A stretch of 15,596 nucleotides of DNA from JBHEMT01 sp046262435 (GCA_046262435.1 JBHEMT010000167.1:1-15596); one strand, 5' to 3'; positions 8,171 through 14,897 are shown, numbered from the stretch's first letter. Notes: generated by a model from the letters alone, not told the origin. Numbers and translations are program-made.

Positions 8171-8202
8171 CACGGCTTCGTGCCGGCCACCCGGGTGCTT
8201 TT
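8171..8202 (+). terminator. Weak terminator candidate after purA
   Basis: Fifteen bases after the purA stop, CACG at 8171-8174 can pair with CGTG at 8179-8182. The palindrome CACCCGGGTG follows at 8188-8197, and a TTTT run lies at 8199-8202. Each stem is short, so this is only a plausible stop site before the next promoter at 8213. Confidence 0.25.
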
Positions 8203-8212
8203 CGCGATCGGC

Positions 8213-8218
8213 TATCCT
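8213..8218 (+). promoter_or_regulatory. -10 element (TATCCT) for the Asp-box propeller gene
   Basis: TATCCT sits in CTATCCTGCCC (8212-8222), an exact 11-base copy of the purA promoter core. The predicted +1 is base 8225. Unlike most promoters here it is not next to a start codon, so the transcript would have a leader of about 105-126 bases. No -35 element is evident. Confidence 0.4.
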
Positions 8219-8224
8219 GCCCTC

Positions 8225-8277
8225 ACAACCTGGCCGCACCTCCGGTTCCGGCCTCGTCACTCTGCGGGCGCAGTTGT
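8225..8277 (+). other. Possible structured 5' leader RNA
   Basis: Starting at the predicted +1, ACAA (8225-8228) can pair with TTGT (8274-8277), closing two inner hairpins. The first is GGCCG (8232-8236) with CGGCC (8249-8253), with an inner ACC/GGT stem (8238-8240 and 8244-8246). The second is CTGC (8262-8265) with GCAG (8270-8273). The result is a three-way junction at the very 5' end of the leader. It matches no riboswitch I recognise, and short GC stems arise easily by chance in this composition. Confidence 0.25.
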
Positions 8278-8350
8278 CTCTCTCCACGTCACACCAGTGC
8301 CTCGCATCGGGGACTGACCGCCATCCATTGTGGAGCGCCACCCAGCGCCG

Positions 8351-9688
8351 ATGACCAAACCTCTTCGACTGCGACCGCGTCGGCGCCGCACGGCCCCCGC
8401 GTTGCTCAGCCTGCTCGTCGCCGGGCTGGGCGCTCTGCTGCTGACAGCCGGCCCCCTGCCGGCCAGCGCTGGTTTCAGCGGCACCTCCCTGCCCGGACTT
8501 GGCATGGGGCGCATCTGGGACGTCGCCATCAACCCGGCCGACCCCAACATCGCTCTCGCCGCCACCGACATCGGCGTCTTTCGCAGCGCCGATGCCGGGC
8601 AGACCTGGGTCACCACCCCGCTGGTTGGGTCACGCGTGTGGACGGTGGGCTTCGACCAGCGTGCCCCCCACCCAGCCTTCGCCGGTCTATCCGGGCGGGG
8701 TATCAGCCGGAGCGACGACAACGGCAAGAGCTGGGTCGATGACTCGGCAGGCCTGAAGTCCCTCGACGTGCGTCGTCTCGCCTTCGGGCTTGACGGCATA
8801 GCGGCGGGCACCGCCAACGGCGTCGCGCTCACCGTGGACGGCAAAGCCTGGCGCGGGGCCGGGCTCGAGGGCTACGCGATCAGCGGTCTCGCAGTTGCCG
8901 CCAACGCGCCTCAATTCACCCTCGTGGCCGGGGTCGACGGCGGTGACACGTCCAAGGGTTTCCTGTTTCGCAACACCGGCGGCGGGGTCACCTGGGAGGT
9001 GCTCAAGGATGGCCTGCCGGACACCGGAGTGGTTTCATCGGTCGTCGCCGGCGCCTTGCCTCAGAGCGTCCAGAAGCGGCCGCTGCTGGTGACCCTGGAC
9101 ACGGGGACGTACCACAGCATTGACGGCGGGACGACGTGGTCCCTGAGCCAGGGAATCCCCAGCCAGCCCACCGTGGTGCGCCTCACGACCGCGGCCTTCA
9201 GCCCGCTCGACCCCAACCTCCTGTATGCCGGAAGTGACGCCGGTGGTTCGTCGTCCGGCAGCGCCCTGCTGCGATCCACGGACGGAGGGGGCACCTTCAC
9301 GGCCGCTGAGGACGGGCTCCCTAAGCAGCACAACATCGAGGCACTGGCGGTGGGCTCGGCCACCCCACCGCTGGTTCTGGCCGCGGTTGACCCCAACGGA
9401 GCGACGGCCTCGGTACAGCGTGAGCAGGATGCCACCGCGCCCTCGCCCGCGGCCCAGGTGGGCGAGGCGACCGGCCAGCCGATCCCCTCAGTGCTGCCCA
9501 CCCCCTCGCCCACCCCCAGGCCGCGGGCCACTCCCCTCCCGGCCGGCGGCGGCGGCGGGCCGCGCAGCCTGCCCCGGCTCTTGCAGTGGCCGCTGCCGCT
9601 CGCCGCCGAGCTGCTGGTGGTGGTGGCCGGCGCGTACGCCGCAGTGCGCTGGCGCCAGCGCTACCTGGACGTGGAAGGGCCGCCCTGA
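8351..9688 (+). CDS. Exported Asp-box propeller protein with Pro-rich stalk and membrane anchor
   Basis: From the ATG at 8351 the protein has 445 residues; a GTG at 8330 is an alternative that adds 7. A very basic N-terminus (residues 4-13) and a hydrophobic core (about 15-33) end in PASA, giving a likely signal peptidase I cleavage after Ala40. Asp-box repeats follow at regular intervals: RSADAGQTW (79-87), RSDDNGKSW (120-128), HSIDGGTTW (255-263) and RSTDGGGTF (308-316), linked to segments such as VFRS and LYAGSD. This is the pattern of sortilin/Ycf48-like beta-propellers. Residues 360-405 are rich in Pro, Thr, Ser and Gly, as in a wall-spanning stalk. Residues 414-431 form a membrane helix with a short basic cytoplasmic tail. 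It shares this architecture with the smaller protein at 5033-5899. The ligand is unknown; a hydrolase is unlikely because only the repeats are recognisable. Confidence 0.82.
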   Translation: MTKPLRLRPRRRRTAPALLSLLVAGLGALLLTAGPLPASAGFSGTSLPGLGMGRIWDVAINPADPNIALAATDIGVFRSADAGQTWVTTPLVGSRVWTVGFDQRAPHPAFAGLSGRGISRSDDNGKSWVDDSAGLKSLDVRRLAFGLDGIAAGTANGVALTVDGKAWRGAGLEGYAISGLAVAANAPQFTLVAGVDGGDTSKGFLFRNTGGGVTWEVLKDGLPDTGVVSSVVAGALPQSVQKRPLLVTLDTGTYHSIDGGTTWSLSQGIPSQPTVVRLTTAAFSPLDPNLLYAGSDAGGSSSGSALLRSTDGGGTFTAAEDGLPKQHNIEALAVGSATPPLVLAAVDPNGATASVQREQDATAPSPAAQVGEATGQPIPSVLPTPSPTPRPRATPLPAGGGGGPRSLPRLLQWPLPLAAELLVVVAGAYAAVRWRQRYLDVEGPP

Positions 9689-9721
9689 GGGACAGTCCCC
9701 AGGGGCACGCGAGTCACCCCG

Positions 9722-9734
9722 GGGCGGAACGCCC
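9722..9734 (+). terminator. Short hairpin after the Asp-box propeller gene
   Basis: GGGCG at 9722-9726 pairs with CGCCC at 9730-9734 around a 3-base loop, 34 bases after the stop codon and before the ccdA promoter. No T-run follows, so support is weak. Confidence 0.25.
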
Positions 9735-9789
9735 GCGAGCAGCAGACCGGCCGCCGAGCGAGGTGGCGGCGAGCGCACCGGCGAGCCGA

Positions 9790-9795
9790 TAGGCT
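9790..9795 (+). promoter_or_regulatory. -10 element (TAGGCT) of a leaderless ccdA transcript
   Basis: TAGGCT is followed by exactly 6 bases and the GTG start at 9802, so the predicted +1 is the start codon itself. The hexamer overlaps the small dyad AGGC-TGA-GCCT (9791-9801), which could be an operator, though that part is speculative. Confidence 0.6.
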
Positions 9796-9801
9796 GAGCC
9801 T

Positions 9802-10548
9802 GTGCTCGCCGCGCTCTCCCCCTCGGTCGGGCTGGCCTTCGCCGCCGGACTGCTCTCCTTTCTCTCCCCCTGCGTCTTTCCCCTGGTGCCCGCCTACGCT
9901 GCGTACCTTGGCGGGCGCGCGGGCACCGTGCCGGCATCGCCCGGGCCGGTCCAGGCGGCGACCCCCCGCGGGGCCGGGGTTCCGGTGCTCGCCAATGGCG
10001 TGGCCTTCGTCCTCGGCTTCAGCGCTGTCTTCGTCGCCCTGTTCTATGTCCTCCAGGCGCTCGAGGTGACCTTTCTCCTGCGCCATCAGCGGGCCGTCAA
10101 CGTGGTCGCCGGCGCGGTGGTGATCGTCCTCGCCCTGCAGACCCTCGGCCTGCTGCGGATCGGCTCGCTGATGCGTGAGTGGCGGGTGAGCGCGAGGATC
10201 CCTGCCGGGGGCGGCCTGGGCGCCTCCCTTCTGCTCGGGGTCACCTTCGCGGCTGGGTGGACCCCCTGCATCGGCCCGCAGCTGGGCGCGATTCTTCAGC
10301 TCGCCGTGAGTGGCTCCTTCGGCGGTCTGCCCTTCATGCTGGTGTACTGCGCCGGCCTGGCCATCCCGTTCCTGATCGTGGCCGCGCTGGCCGACCGCCT
10401 CCAGAATGTCATTCGCGCAGTCAACCGCCGGCTCGGCCTGGTCAACCTCGTGGCCGGTGGCCTGCTGCTGGTTTTCGGCCTGCTCCTGGTCAGCGACCGG
10501 CTCACGGTGCTCAGCCAGCTCTCGGCCTCGTCACCGTTCAACCTCTGA
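9802..10548 (+). CDS. ccdA: CcdA-type thiol-disulfide membrane transporter
   Basis: A 248-residue multi-helix membrane protein of the CcdA/DsbD-transmembrane family. Members carry electrons from cytoplasmic thioredoxin to exported thiol-disulfide proteins, for example in cytochrome c maturation. The N-terminal SFLSPCVFPLVPAYAAYLGG has the first family cysteine at Cys24, and AAGWTPCIGPQLGAIL has the second at Cys156. These are the two redox-active positions. Hydrophobic helices cover about 8-33, 61-88, 99-120, 139-165, 175-195 and 211-231. Length is normal for the short CcdA form without periplasmic domains. Start GTG 9802 is supported by the leaderless promoter. No resA/tlpA or cytochrome c gene is adjacent, so the downstream partner is unknown. 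The gene converges on the sensor kinase gene with 12 bases between their stops. Confidence 0.9.
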   Translation: MLAALSPSVGLAFAAGLLSFLSPCVFPLVPAYAAYLGGRAGTVPASPGPVQAATPRGAGVPVLANGVAFVLGFSAVFVALFYVLQALEVTFLLRHQRAVNVVAGAVVIVLALQTLGLLRIGSLMREWRVSARIPAGGGLGASLLLGVTFAAGWTPCIGPQLGAILQLAVSGSFGGLPFMLVYCAGLAIPFLIVAALADRLQNVIRAVNRRLGLVNLVAGGLLLVFGLLLVSDRLTVLSQLSASSPFNL

Positions 10549-10554
10549 GGGCGG

Positions 10555-10574
10555 CCGGGCTCACCGGCGCCCGG
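10555..10574. terminator. Hairpin between convergent ccdA and sensor kinase genes
   Basis: CCGGGC at 10555-10560 pairs with GCCCGG at 10569-10574 around an 8-base loop. It begins 6 bases after the ccdA stop and includes the end of the kinase gene on the other strand, so it could act in both directions. No T-run is present. Confidence 0.35.
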
Positions 10575-12183
10575 TTGCCAGTGGTGGGGGGCCGGTGGCG
10601 GGTACGCCCTGCCGGATCTCCGGGTCGACAGGATGGTCAACGCCCGGCGTGATCGGCTCCGTGGGGGTGACGCCGCCGCGCGGAGCCAGCGGCAGGCGCA
10701 CCGTGAATGTCGACCCCGCACCGTCGTGACTCTCGACGCTGACCGTGCCGCGCATTGCCCGGGCAAGGCCGTCCACGATCGCCAGGCCAAGCCCCGAGCC
10801 GCCCTCATCGCGAGTACGGGTCTTCTCGCCACGGTAAAAGCGTTCGAAGACGTGCGGTTGGTCGCCGGCCGGAATCCCCGGACCCTCGTCGTGGACCACG
10901 AGGAGTGCATCGTCGCCGTCGCGAGCCGTGCTGTATCGCTGCGCGGCTCCAGGCGCGTAGCGGCAGGCGTTGGTCCAGAGGTTGCGCAGGATTGTGGTGA
11001 CCGCCTCGGGATCGGCGAGCGCCACCACCGGCGGATCGGCGAGCTGCCGTGCCACCGTGGCCGGCTGCTCTGCGGCGCCCTCGTCGAGCAGCTCGGTCAC
11101 CGCCGCGTTGAGGTCGAGGGGACGCAGCTCCAGCGGTCGCTGGGCGTCGAGGCGGGCGAGAGCCAGCAGGTCGAGCACCAGGAGGCGCATCCGTTCGGCC
11201 TCGCGCGCCATGGTCTCCAGGGTGGCGTCGAGGGTTGCCCGGTCGCGGCCGGCCCCGCGGCGGAGCACGTCGATGTATCCCTTCAGCGCGGTGAGCGGGG
11301 TGCGCAGCTCGTGGCTGGCGTCGGCGACGAACCGGCGAGTTCGCTGTTCCGATTCCGCTTGCTGCGCGAAGGCCAGCTCAATGCGCGATGCCATGTCATC
11401 GAAGGCACCGGCCAGCACGCCCACCTCGTCACCGCGGGGGGCGATGTTGCTGCGCGCGCGCAGGTCACCGGCGGCCAGCCGGCGCGCGGTGGCAGTGACC
11501 CGATCCAGCGGTCGCAGCATGCCCCCGGTGAGCAGCAGGCCGATGATCAGGGCGACCGCCAGCGTGATCAGCGCGCTCACCGTGTACTGACGCCGCTGGC
11601 CGGCGAGCACATCGTCGAGCGGCTGCGTCGGGACGGATAGCTGTGCCACGCCGCAACCGGTACGACTGGGCAGCAGGGGAAACCCGACCAGGAGCAACCG
11701 CGGAACTCCATCACCGCCCACGATCTGGGCGCTCGTCGGGTGGCCCGCCAGGGCCTCATTGAGCCGGCCGGCATCAAGGCGCGGCGGATCCGCGGTGACC
11801 GGCGCGATCGCCAGCGGCTGCAGATCGCGGTCATAGAGCAGTACTGCGGCGGTGTGGCCGGAAGCGACCGCCACCGTGTTGGCGAAGGCACCCGCCACGC
11901 CAAGGGCGCGCTGGCTACCCACCGAGCAGAGGATGGCCGCAGCGTTGACCGGCACGCCGTCGACCCGACGGTTGCTGCGCAGCGCCGCCTCCCGAGCGGT
12001 CTCGAGATCGCCCGCCAGGCTGGCCACGCGACTCTCGTCGAGGGTTCGACGCAGGGCCACCTGCTGGTAGGCGCCGAGCAGCACAAGCAGCACGGCGAGC
12101 AGGAGCAGGTACGACAGGGTGAGCCGCCACCGGAGCGAGCGCAGCGGGCCAAGGACTCGAACGAACAACCGGGGGTGGGGCAC
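10561..12183 (-). CDS. HAMP-containing sensor histidine kinase of a two-component pair
   Basis: A 540-residue kinase, partner of the OmpR-family regulator just upstream. Membrane helices lie at about 20-41 and 199-221 and enclose an extracytoplasmic sensor domain of some 155 residues. That domain holds only two cysteines, Cys86 and Cys177. A HAMP linker follows (about 221-275). The HisKA motif RRFVADASHELRTPL places the phosphoacceptor at His291. The ATPase domain has the N box NLWTNACRYAP (Asn401, Asn405), G1 DEGPGI (432-437) and G2 GSGLGL (462-467). The last 40 residues are a Pro/Gly-rich tail. The start is GTG at 12183, 17 bases after the regulator's stop, with GCGAGG on the minus strand 7 bases upstream as a ribosome site. 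The signal is unknown. It converges with ccdA. Confidence 0.95.
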   Translation of the reverse strand: MPHPRLFVRVLGPLRSLRWRLTLSYLLLLAVLLVLLGAYQQVALRRTLDESRVASLAGDLETAREAALRSNRRVDGVPVNAAAILCSVGSQRALGVAGAFANTVAVASGHTAAVLLYDRDLQPLAIAPVTADPPRLDAGRLNEALAGHPTSAQIVGGDGVPRLLLVGFPLLPSRTGCGVAQLSVPTQPLDDVLAGQRRQYTVSALITLAVALIIGLLLTGGMLRPLDRVTATARRLAAGDLRARSNIAPRGDEVGVLAGAFDDMASRIELAFAQQAESEQRTRRFVADASHELRTPLTALKGYIDVLRRGAGRDRATLDATLETMAREAERMRLLVLDLLALARLDAQRPLELRPLDLNAAVTELLDEGAAEQPATVARQLADPPVVALADPEAVTTILRNLWTNACRYAPGAAQRYSTARDGDDALLVVHDEGPGIPAGDQPHVFERFYRGEKTRTRDEGGSGLGLAIVDGLARAMRGTVSVESHDGAGSTFTVRLPLAPRGGVTPTEPITPGVDHPVDPEIRQGVPATGPPPLATGRR

Positions 12184-12200
12184 GCGTGGGCCTCGCCGGC

Positions 12201-12899
12201 TCAGGTCGATGCTGGAGTGCCGCCCAGCGGGCGGAGGCGGTAGCCGACGCCGCGGACCGTCTGGATCCGCGCATGGTCACGGTCACCAAGCTTGTTGCGC
12301 AGATAGCGAATGTACACCTCGACGTTGTTCTCATCGCCGAAGAAGTTGTAGCCCCAGACCTCATCGAGCAGCCGTTGGCGGGGCAGTACCTGGTCGGCGT
12401 TGACGGCGAGGAAATGCAGCAGATCGAATTCGCGCACGCTCAACTCGACAGCGCGCTCGCCGAGGGCGACCTCGCGGGTGGCGGTGTCGATCCGCAGGTC
12501 ACCCGCCTGCACCACCCGCGACAGATCGGGGCGGCGGCGGCGCAGCACGGCGCGGATCCTGGCCAAAAGCTCCCCGAAGTCGAAGGGCTTGACCAGGTAG
12601 TCATCGGCGCCCAGCTCCAAACCCTGAATCCGGTCGGTGGTCTCGTCGCGCGCGCTCAGAATGATGATGCCGCGATTGCGGTCACCAGCCAGCTGACGGC
12701 AGAGCTCCCATCCGTCCACCCGCGGCATCATCAGGTCGAGCACCACCACCTGGGGCTTGAACTCGTCAACGAGTCGGAGAGCGATGCGCCCGTCGGGAGC
12801 CGTGCGCACATCGAAACCTTCGTGACGCAGCCCCAGGGCGACGAAGTCGGTGATGCTCGGCTCGTCATCCACCACCAGGATGCGCGGGCCCTCGGACAT
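12201..12899 (-). CDS. OmpR-family response regulator
   Basis: A 232-residue transcription factor with a receiver domain (1-120) and a winged-helix DNA-binding domain (about 130-227). In the receiver, Asp11-Asp12, the phosphoacceptor Asp55 (VVVLDLMMP), Ser82 and Lys104 (YLVKPF) form the complete active site. The C-terminal domain has ELSVREFDLLHFLAVN, DEVWGYNFFGDENNVEVYIRYLRNKL split by the recognition helix, and the closing TVRGVGYRLRP, all standard for the OmpR/PhoB group. It is the first gene of the operon and precedes its kinase by 17 bases. The start ATG at 12899 is set by a TAGACT hexamer 6 bases upstream, so translation is probably leaderless. It is divergent from the PAP2 gene, making that pair a likely target. 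The regulon cannot be deduced from sequence alone. Confidence 0.96.
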   Translation of the reverse strand: MSEGPRILVVDDEPSITDFVALGLRHEGFDVRTAPDGRIALRLVDEFKPQVVVLDLMMPRVDGWELCRQLAGDRNRGIIILSARDETTDRIQGLELGADDYLVKPFDFGELLARIRAVLRRRRPDLSRVVQAGDLRIDTATREVALGERAVELSVREFDLLHFLAVNADQVLPRQRLLDEVWGYNFFGDENNVEVYIRYLRNKLGDRDHARIQTVRGVGYRLRPLGGTPAST

Positions 12900-12905
12900 C
12901 GCTCG

Positions 12906-12911
12906 AGTCTA
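12906..12911 (-). promoter_or_regulatory. -10 element (TAGACT) of the leaderless two-component operon
   Basis: Minus-strand TAGACT is followed by exactly 6 bases and then ATG at 12899, putting +1 on the A of the start codon. The longer string GCTAGACT is the same as at the tRNA-Lys promoter. Confidence 0.65.
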
Positions 12912-12960
12912 GCGGGGCGTCGTCGGCCAACCCGGGGGCGGGTCCGATTCTCGGTGTCCT

Positions 12961-12981
12961 CTCAGGATCGTCCTGGCTGAG
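12961..12981. promoter_or_regulatory. Dyad in the divergent spacer, candidate operator
   Basis: CAGGA at 12963-12967 and TCCTG at 12971-12975 form an inverted repeat around TCG, flanked by CTCA (12961-12964) and TGAG (12978-12981). It lies about 60-80 bases upstream of the regulator's predicted +1 and 50-70 upstream of that of the PAP2 gene, a position suited to an activator site for either side. OmpR-type proteins usually prefer direct repeats, so another regulator, or chance, is possible. Confidence 0.3.
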
Positions 12982-13016
12982 CGCCCGAGCAGGCGAATCG
13001 AGCGGCGGCCGCCAAG

Positions 13017-13022
13017 TAGACT
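13017..13022 (+). promoter_or_regulatory. -10 element (TAGACT) for the PAP2-PHP operon
   Basis: TAGACT is followed by 7 bases and the GTG start at 13030, so +1 falls on or one base before the start codon. GGAGG at 13026-13030 overlaps the start and cannot serve as its ribosome site. Confidence 0.55.
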
Positions 13023-13029
13023 CCCGGAG

Positions 13030-13962
13030 GTGGTTGGGTCGTTCGTCAGTCGCACACGCCGGCCAGGGCCCCTGGTCGCGCTCTCCATCGCCTACCTGGT
13101 GCTGACCTCGGGGGTGATGATCTGGCGCGGGATCAGCGTCTCGCCCGACTACCTGCTGGTGATCCTGGTGCCGATCGCGCTGCTCAGTGGACGGCTGCTC
13201 GGCTACCTGCGTGACTGGGTGCCGTTCGTGGCGATCTTCCTTGCCTACGAGGCGATGCGCGGTATCGCTCCCAAGACAGAGATCCGCCCCCACGTCGGCG
13301 ACCTCGCCGGCATCGAGACCGGGCTGTTCCTCGGCCACGACCCCACCGCCTTCCTGCAGAGCCACATCGGCCTGAGCCACACCCTCGCATTGGTCTGCAC
13401 CGTCGTCTACTTCTGTCACTTCATCTTTCCGCTTGGCGTCGGCATGGTGCTCTGGCTGGTCGACCGCACCCAGTACCTGCGCTTCATCGTCGCCCTGGTC
13501 GGCATGTCGTTCTTCTGCTTCGCGATTTTCATCCTGTTTCCCACGGCACCGCCCTGGTACGCGCATGACCAGGGGTACCTGCCCGGGGTGACCAAGCTGA
13601 TCAGCTCGGCGCTGCCGAGCGCGGTGTCGCCGTACTACCACTCCCTCAACCCAAACCCGGTGGCTGCTTTTCCCTCGATGCACGCGGCCTATCCGCTGCT
13701 CGGTGCCCTGGCGCTGTGGCGGATCAGCCGTCGTGGAGCGGTGGTGGCGTTGGGATGGTGCTTGGTGGTCTGGTTCTCGGTCGTCTACCTCGGCGAGCAC
13801 TACGCGGTCGACGTGCTCGGCGGCATCGTCGTTGCGCTGGCAACCTGGGCCCTGATGACCCGCGTCATCGCACCGCGCGTCAGCGCACTGCGGACCCCCG
13901 GGCGTTCGGTCAGCCCCGAGGCGGCGGCCACCCGACCCGCGGAGGAGCCGGCGGTTGCCTGA
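13030..13962 (+). CDS. PAP2 / Aur1-like membrane phosphatase or phosphotransferase
   Basis: A 310-residue protein with about six membrane helices, placed in the PAP2 superfamily and most like the Aur1/inositolphosphotransferase branch (PAP2_3). The signature PTAPPW is at 171-176. The second phosphatase motif is FPSMHAAYPLL with His218, and the third is YLGEHYAVDVLGG with His257 and Asp261, the expected nucleophile-activating pair. A classical first motif (KxxxxxxRP) is not obvious, as is usual for this branch. Such proteins act on lipid-linked phosphates at the membrane, either removing phosphate or transferring a phospho-headgroup. The substrate cannot be read from sequence. The last 25 residues are a soluble Ala/Pro-rich tail. 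Start GTG 13030 is supported by the -10 element. It overlaps the PHP gene by 8 bases, so the two are translationally coupled. Confidence 0.88.
   Translation: MVGSFVSRTRRPGPLVALSIAYLVLTSGVMIWRGISVSPDYLLVILVPIALLSGRLLGYLRDWVPFVAIFLAYEAMRGIAPKTEIRPHVGDLAGIETGLFLGHDPTAFLQSHIGLSHTLALVCTVVYFCHFIFPLGVGMVLWLVDRTQYLRFIVALVGMSFFCFAIFILFPTAPPWYAHDQGYLPGVTKLISSALPSAVSPYYHSLNPNPVAAFPSMHAAYPLLGALALWRISRRGAVVALGWCLVVWFSVVYLGEHYAVDVLGGIVVALATWALMTRVIAPRVSALRTPGRSVSPEAAATRPAEEPAVA
13941..13947 (+). promoter_or_regulatory. Shine-Dalgarno sequence that sets the PHP gene start
   Basis: GGAGGAG lies 7 bases before the TTG at 13955, inside the end of the PAP2 gene. It is the best ribosome site seen in the window and decides for the rare TTG start. 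It shows that internal operon genes use Shine-Dalgarno initiation, in contrast to the leaderless first genes. Confidence 0.7.
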
Positions 13963-14806
13963 TGCCGCGGCTCCGCGTGGGGCACTCGCGGTCGCCAACG
14001 GGCTGGGCGCGGCCGAGGTGCATGCCCACACCACCGCCAGTGACGGGATGGTCTCTCCCAGGGAGCTGGTGGCCGCCGCCGCGGCCGTCGGCCTGGCCGT
14101 GCTGTGCATCACCGACCACGACACCATGAACGGCGTGGCCGCCGCGGTCGACGCCGGCCACCGGCTCGGCGTGGACGTGGTCGGCGGCCAGGAGATCACC
14201 TGCGCCTTCCCCGCCAACACCCACGTGATCGGACTCTTCCATGACCGGCCCGTGCGCATGGGCATGTCCCTGGAGGACACGGTGGACGCGGTCCACGACC
14301 ACGGTGGCCTGGCCATCCTCGCCCATCCCTTCATGCCCACCTTTTTCGCCTCAGCCGGCCCGCGGCGCATCCGGCGGCTGCTCGAGCACCGCCGAGTCGA
14401 CGGCGTCGAACTGCGCCACCGGGCCCCGATGGGGCCGTGGGGATGGGACCGTCTCGACGCGTTCTACGCGGGCCACCGCGAAGCGCTCGGAGCCGCCCTG
14501 GGAGCGGGCGACTCCCACTTCGGCAGCCACGACCTGGGCCGGCTGGTGACCGTGTTCCCAGGGCGCAGCGGCGCCGACCTGCGCAGGGCGATCGAGAGCT
14601 GCGCGACCTCGCCGCTGGCCGGACCCCGGCCCTCGCCGCCGACGATGGCCCTGCGGCTGCGCCAGCAGCAACGCTCCCTGGTCTGGCTCTCTCAGGAGCG
14701 CAGAGCCGGACGTGTGGGCGGGGGTGCCGGTCCGCTGCGGGCGAGGGTGGTCCCGCCTCTGGGCGGGGAGAGCCGAGCCGGGGAAGGCAGCGCCGAGCAG
14801 CGCTAG
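13955..14806 (+). CDS. PHP-domain metal-dependent phosphoesterase
   Basis: A 283-residue protein of the PHP family. Metal-binding motifs appear in order: EVHAHTTASDG (His23, His25, Asp30), ITDHDTMNG (Asp54, His55, Asp56), VVGGQEITC with a conserved Glu, ILAHPF and GDSHFGSHD. This fits the single-domain group (YciV/RnaAM-like and TrpH-like) whose known members hydrolyse 3',5'-nucleotide bisphosphates or short RNA, although other phosphate esters are possible. It is probably cytoplasmic. The C-terminal 60 residues are Arg/Gly-rich with no recognised domain. Translation starts at TTG 13955, supported by GGAGGAG 7 bases upstream, and overlaps the PAP2 stop by 8 bases. The TAG stop codon at 14804-14806 forms part of the -10 hexamer of the following tRNA gene. 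Confidence 0.9.
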   Translation: MPDAAAPRGALAVANGLGAAEVHAHTTASDGMVSPRELVAAAAAVGLAVLCITDHDTMNGVAAAVDAGHRLGVDVVGGQEITCAFPANTHVIGLFHDRPVRMGMSLEDTVDAVHDHGGLAILAHPFMPTFFASAGPRRIRRLLEHRRVDGVELRHRAPMGPWGWDRLDAFYAGHREALGAALGAGDSHFGSHDLGRLVTVFPGRSGADLRRAIESCATSPLAGPRPSPPTMALRLRQQQRSLVWLSQERRAGRVGGGAGPLRARVVPPLGGESRAGEGSAEQR

Positions 14807-14809
14807 ACT
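14804..14809 (+). promoter_or_regulatory. -10 element (TAGACT) of tRNA-Lys, overlapping the PHP stop
   Basis: TAGACT, within GCTAGACT as at the response regulator, begins with the PHP gene's TAG stop codon. Predicted +1 is near 14816, about 5 bases before the mature tRNA 5' end, which leaves a short leader for RNase P to remove. No -35 element is clear. Confidence 0.5.
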
Positions 14810-14820
14810 GTGTGGTCCGG

Positions 14821-14896
14821 GCCCGTTTAGCTCAGTTGGTAGAGCAGGTGACTCTTAATCACTTGGTCACAGGTTCGAGTCCTGTAGCGGGCACCA
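14821..14896 (+). tRNA. tRNA-Lys (anticodon CTT), CCA encoded
   Basis: A complete cloverleaf can be drawn. The acceptor GCCCGTT (14821-14827) pairs with AGCGGGC (14886-14892) with one G-T wobble. The D arm is GCTC-AGTTGGTA-GAGC. The anticodon stem GGTGA/TCACT has the 7-base loop CTCTTAA, giving anticodon CTT for AAG codons. The T arm is ACAGG-TTCGAGT-CCTGT. The discriminator A and an encoded CCA end at 14896. The tRNA looks intact and functional. Its 3' end is directly followed by a tyrosine recombinase gene, so the 3' half is a likely attachment site that the insertion has kept intact. Confidence 0.97.
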
Positions 14897-14897
14897 C

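Noticed and set aside
6839..8341. Minus-strand open frame of 500 codons
   Set aside because: Antisense to purA; no motif and no promoter or ribosome site in a sensible place.
8330..8350. GTG start at 8330 for the Asp-box propeller protein
   Set aside because: Possible, but it has no ribosome site and no -10 at leaderless spacing; the ATG at 8351 gives a standard basic signal-peptide start. Left as an alternative.
10633..11640. Plus-strand open frame of 335 codons
   Set aside because: Antisense to the HAMP sensor kinase, which has all kinase boxes in the other strand.
12865..14370. Minus-strand open frame of 501 codons
   Set aside because: Antisense to the PAP2 and PHP genes and spans their junction and the divergent promoter region; composition is that of a shadow frame.
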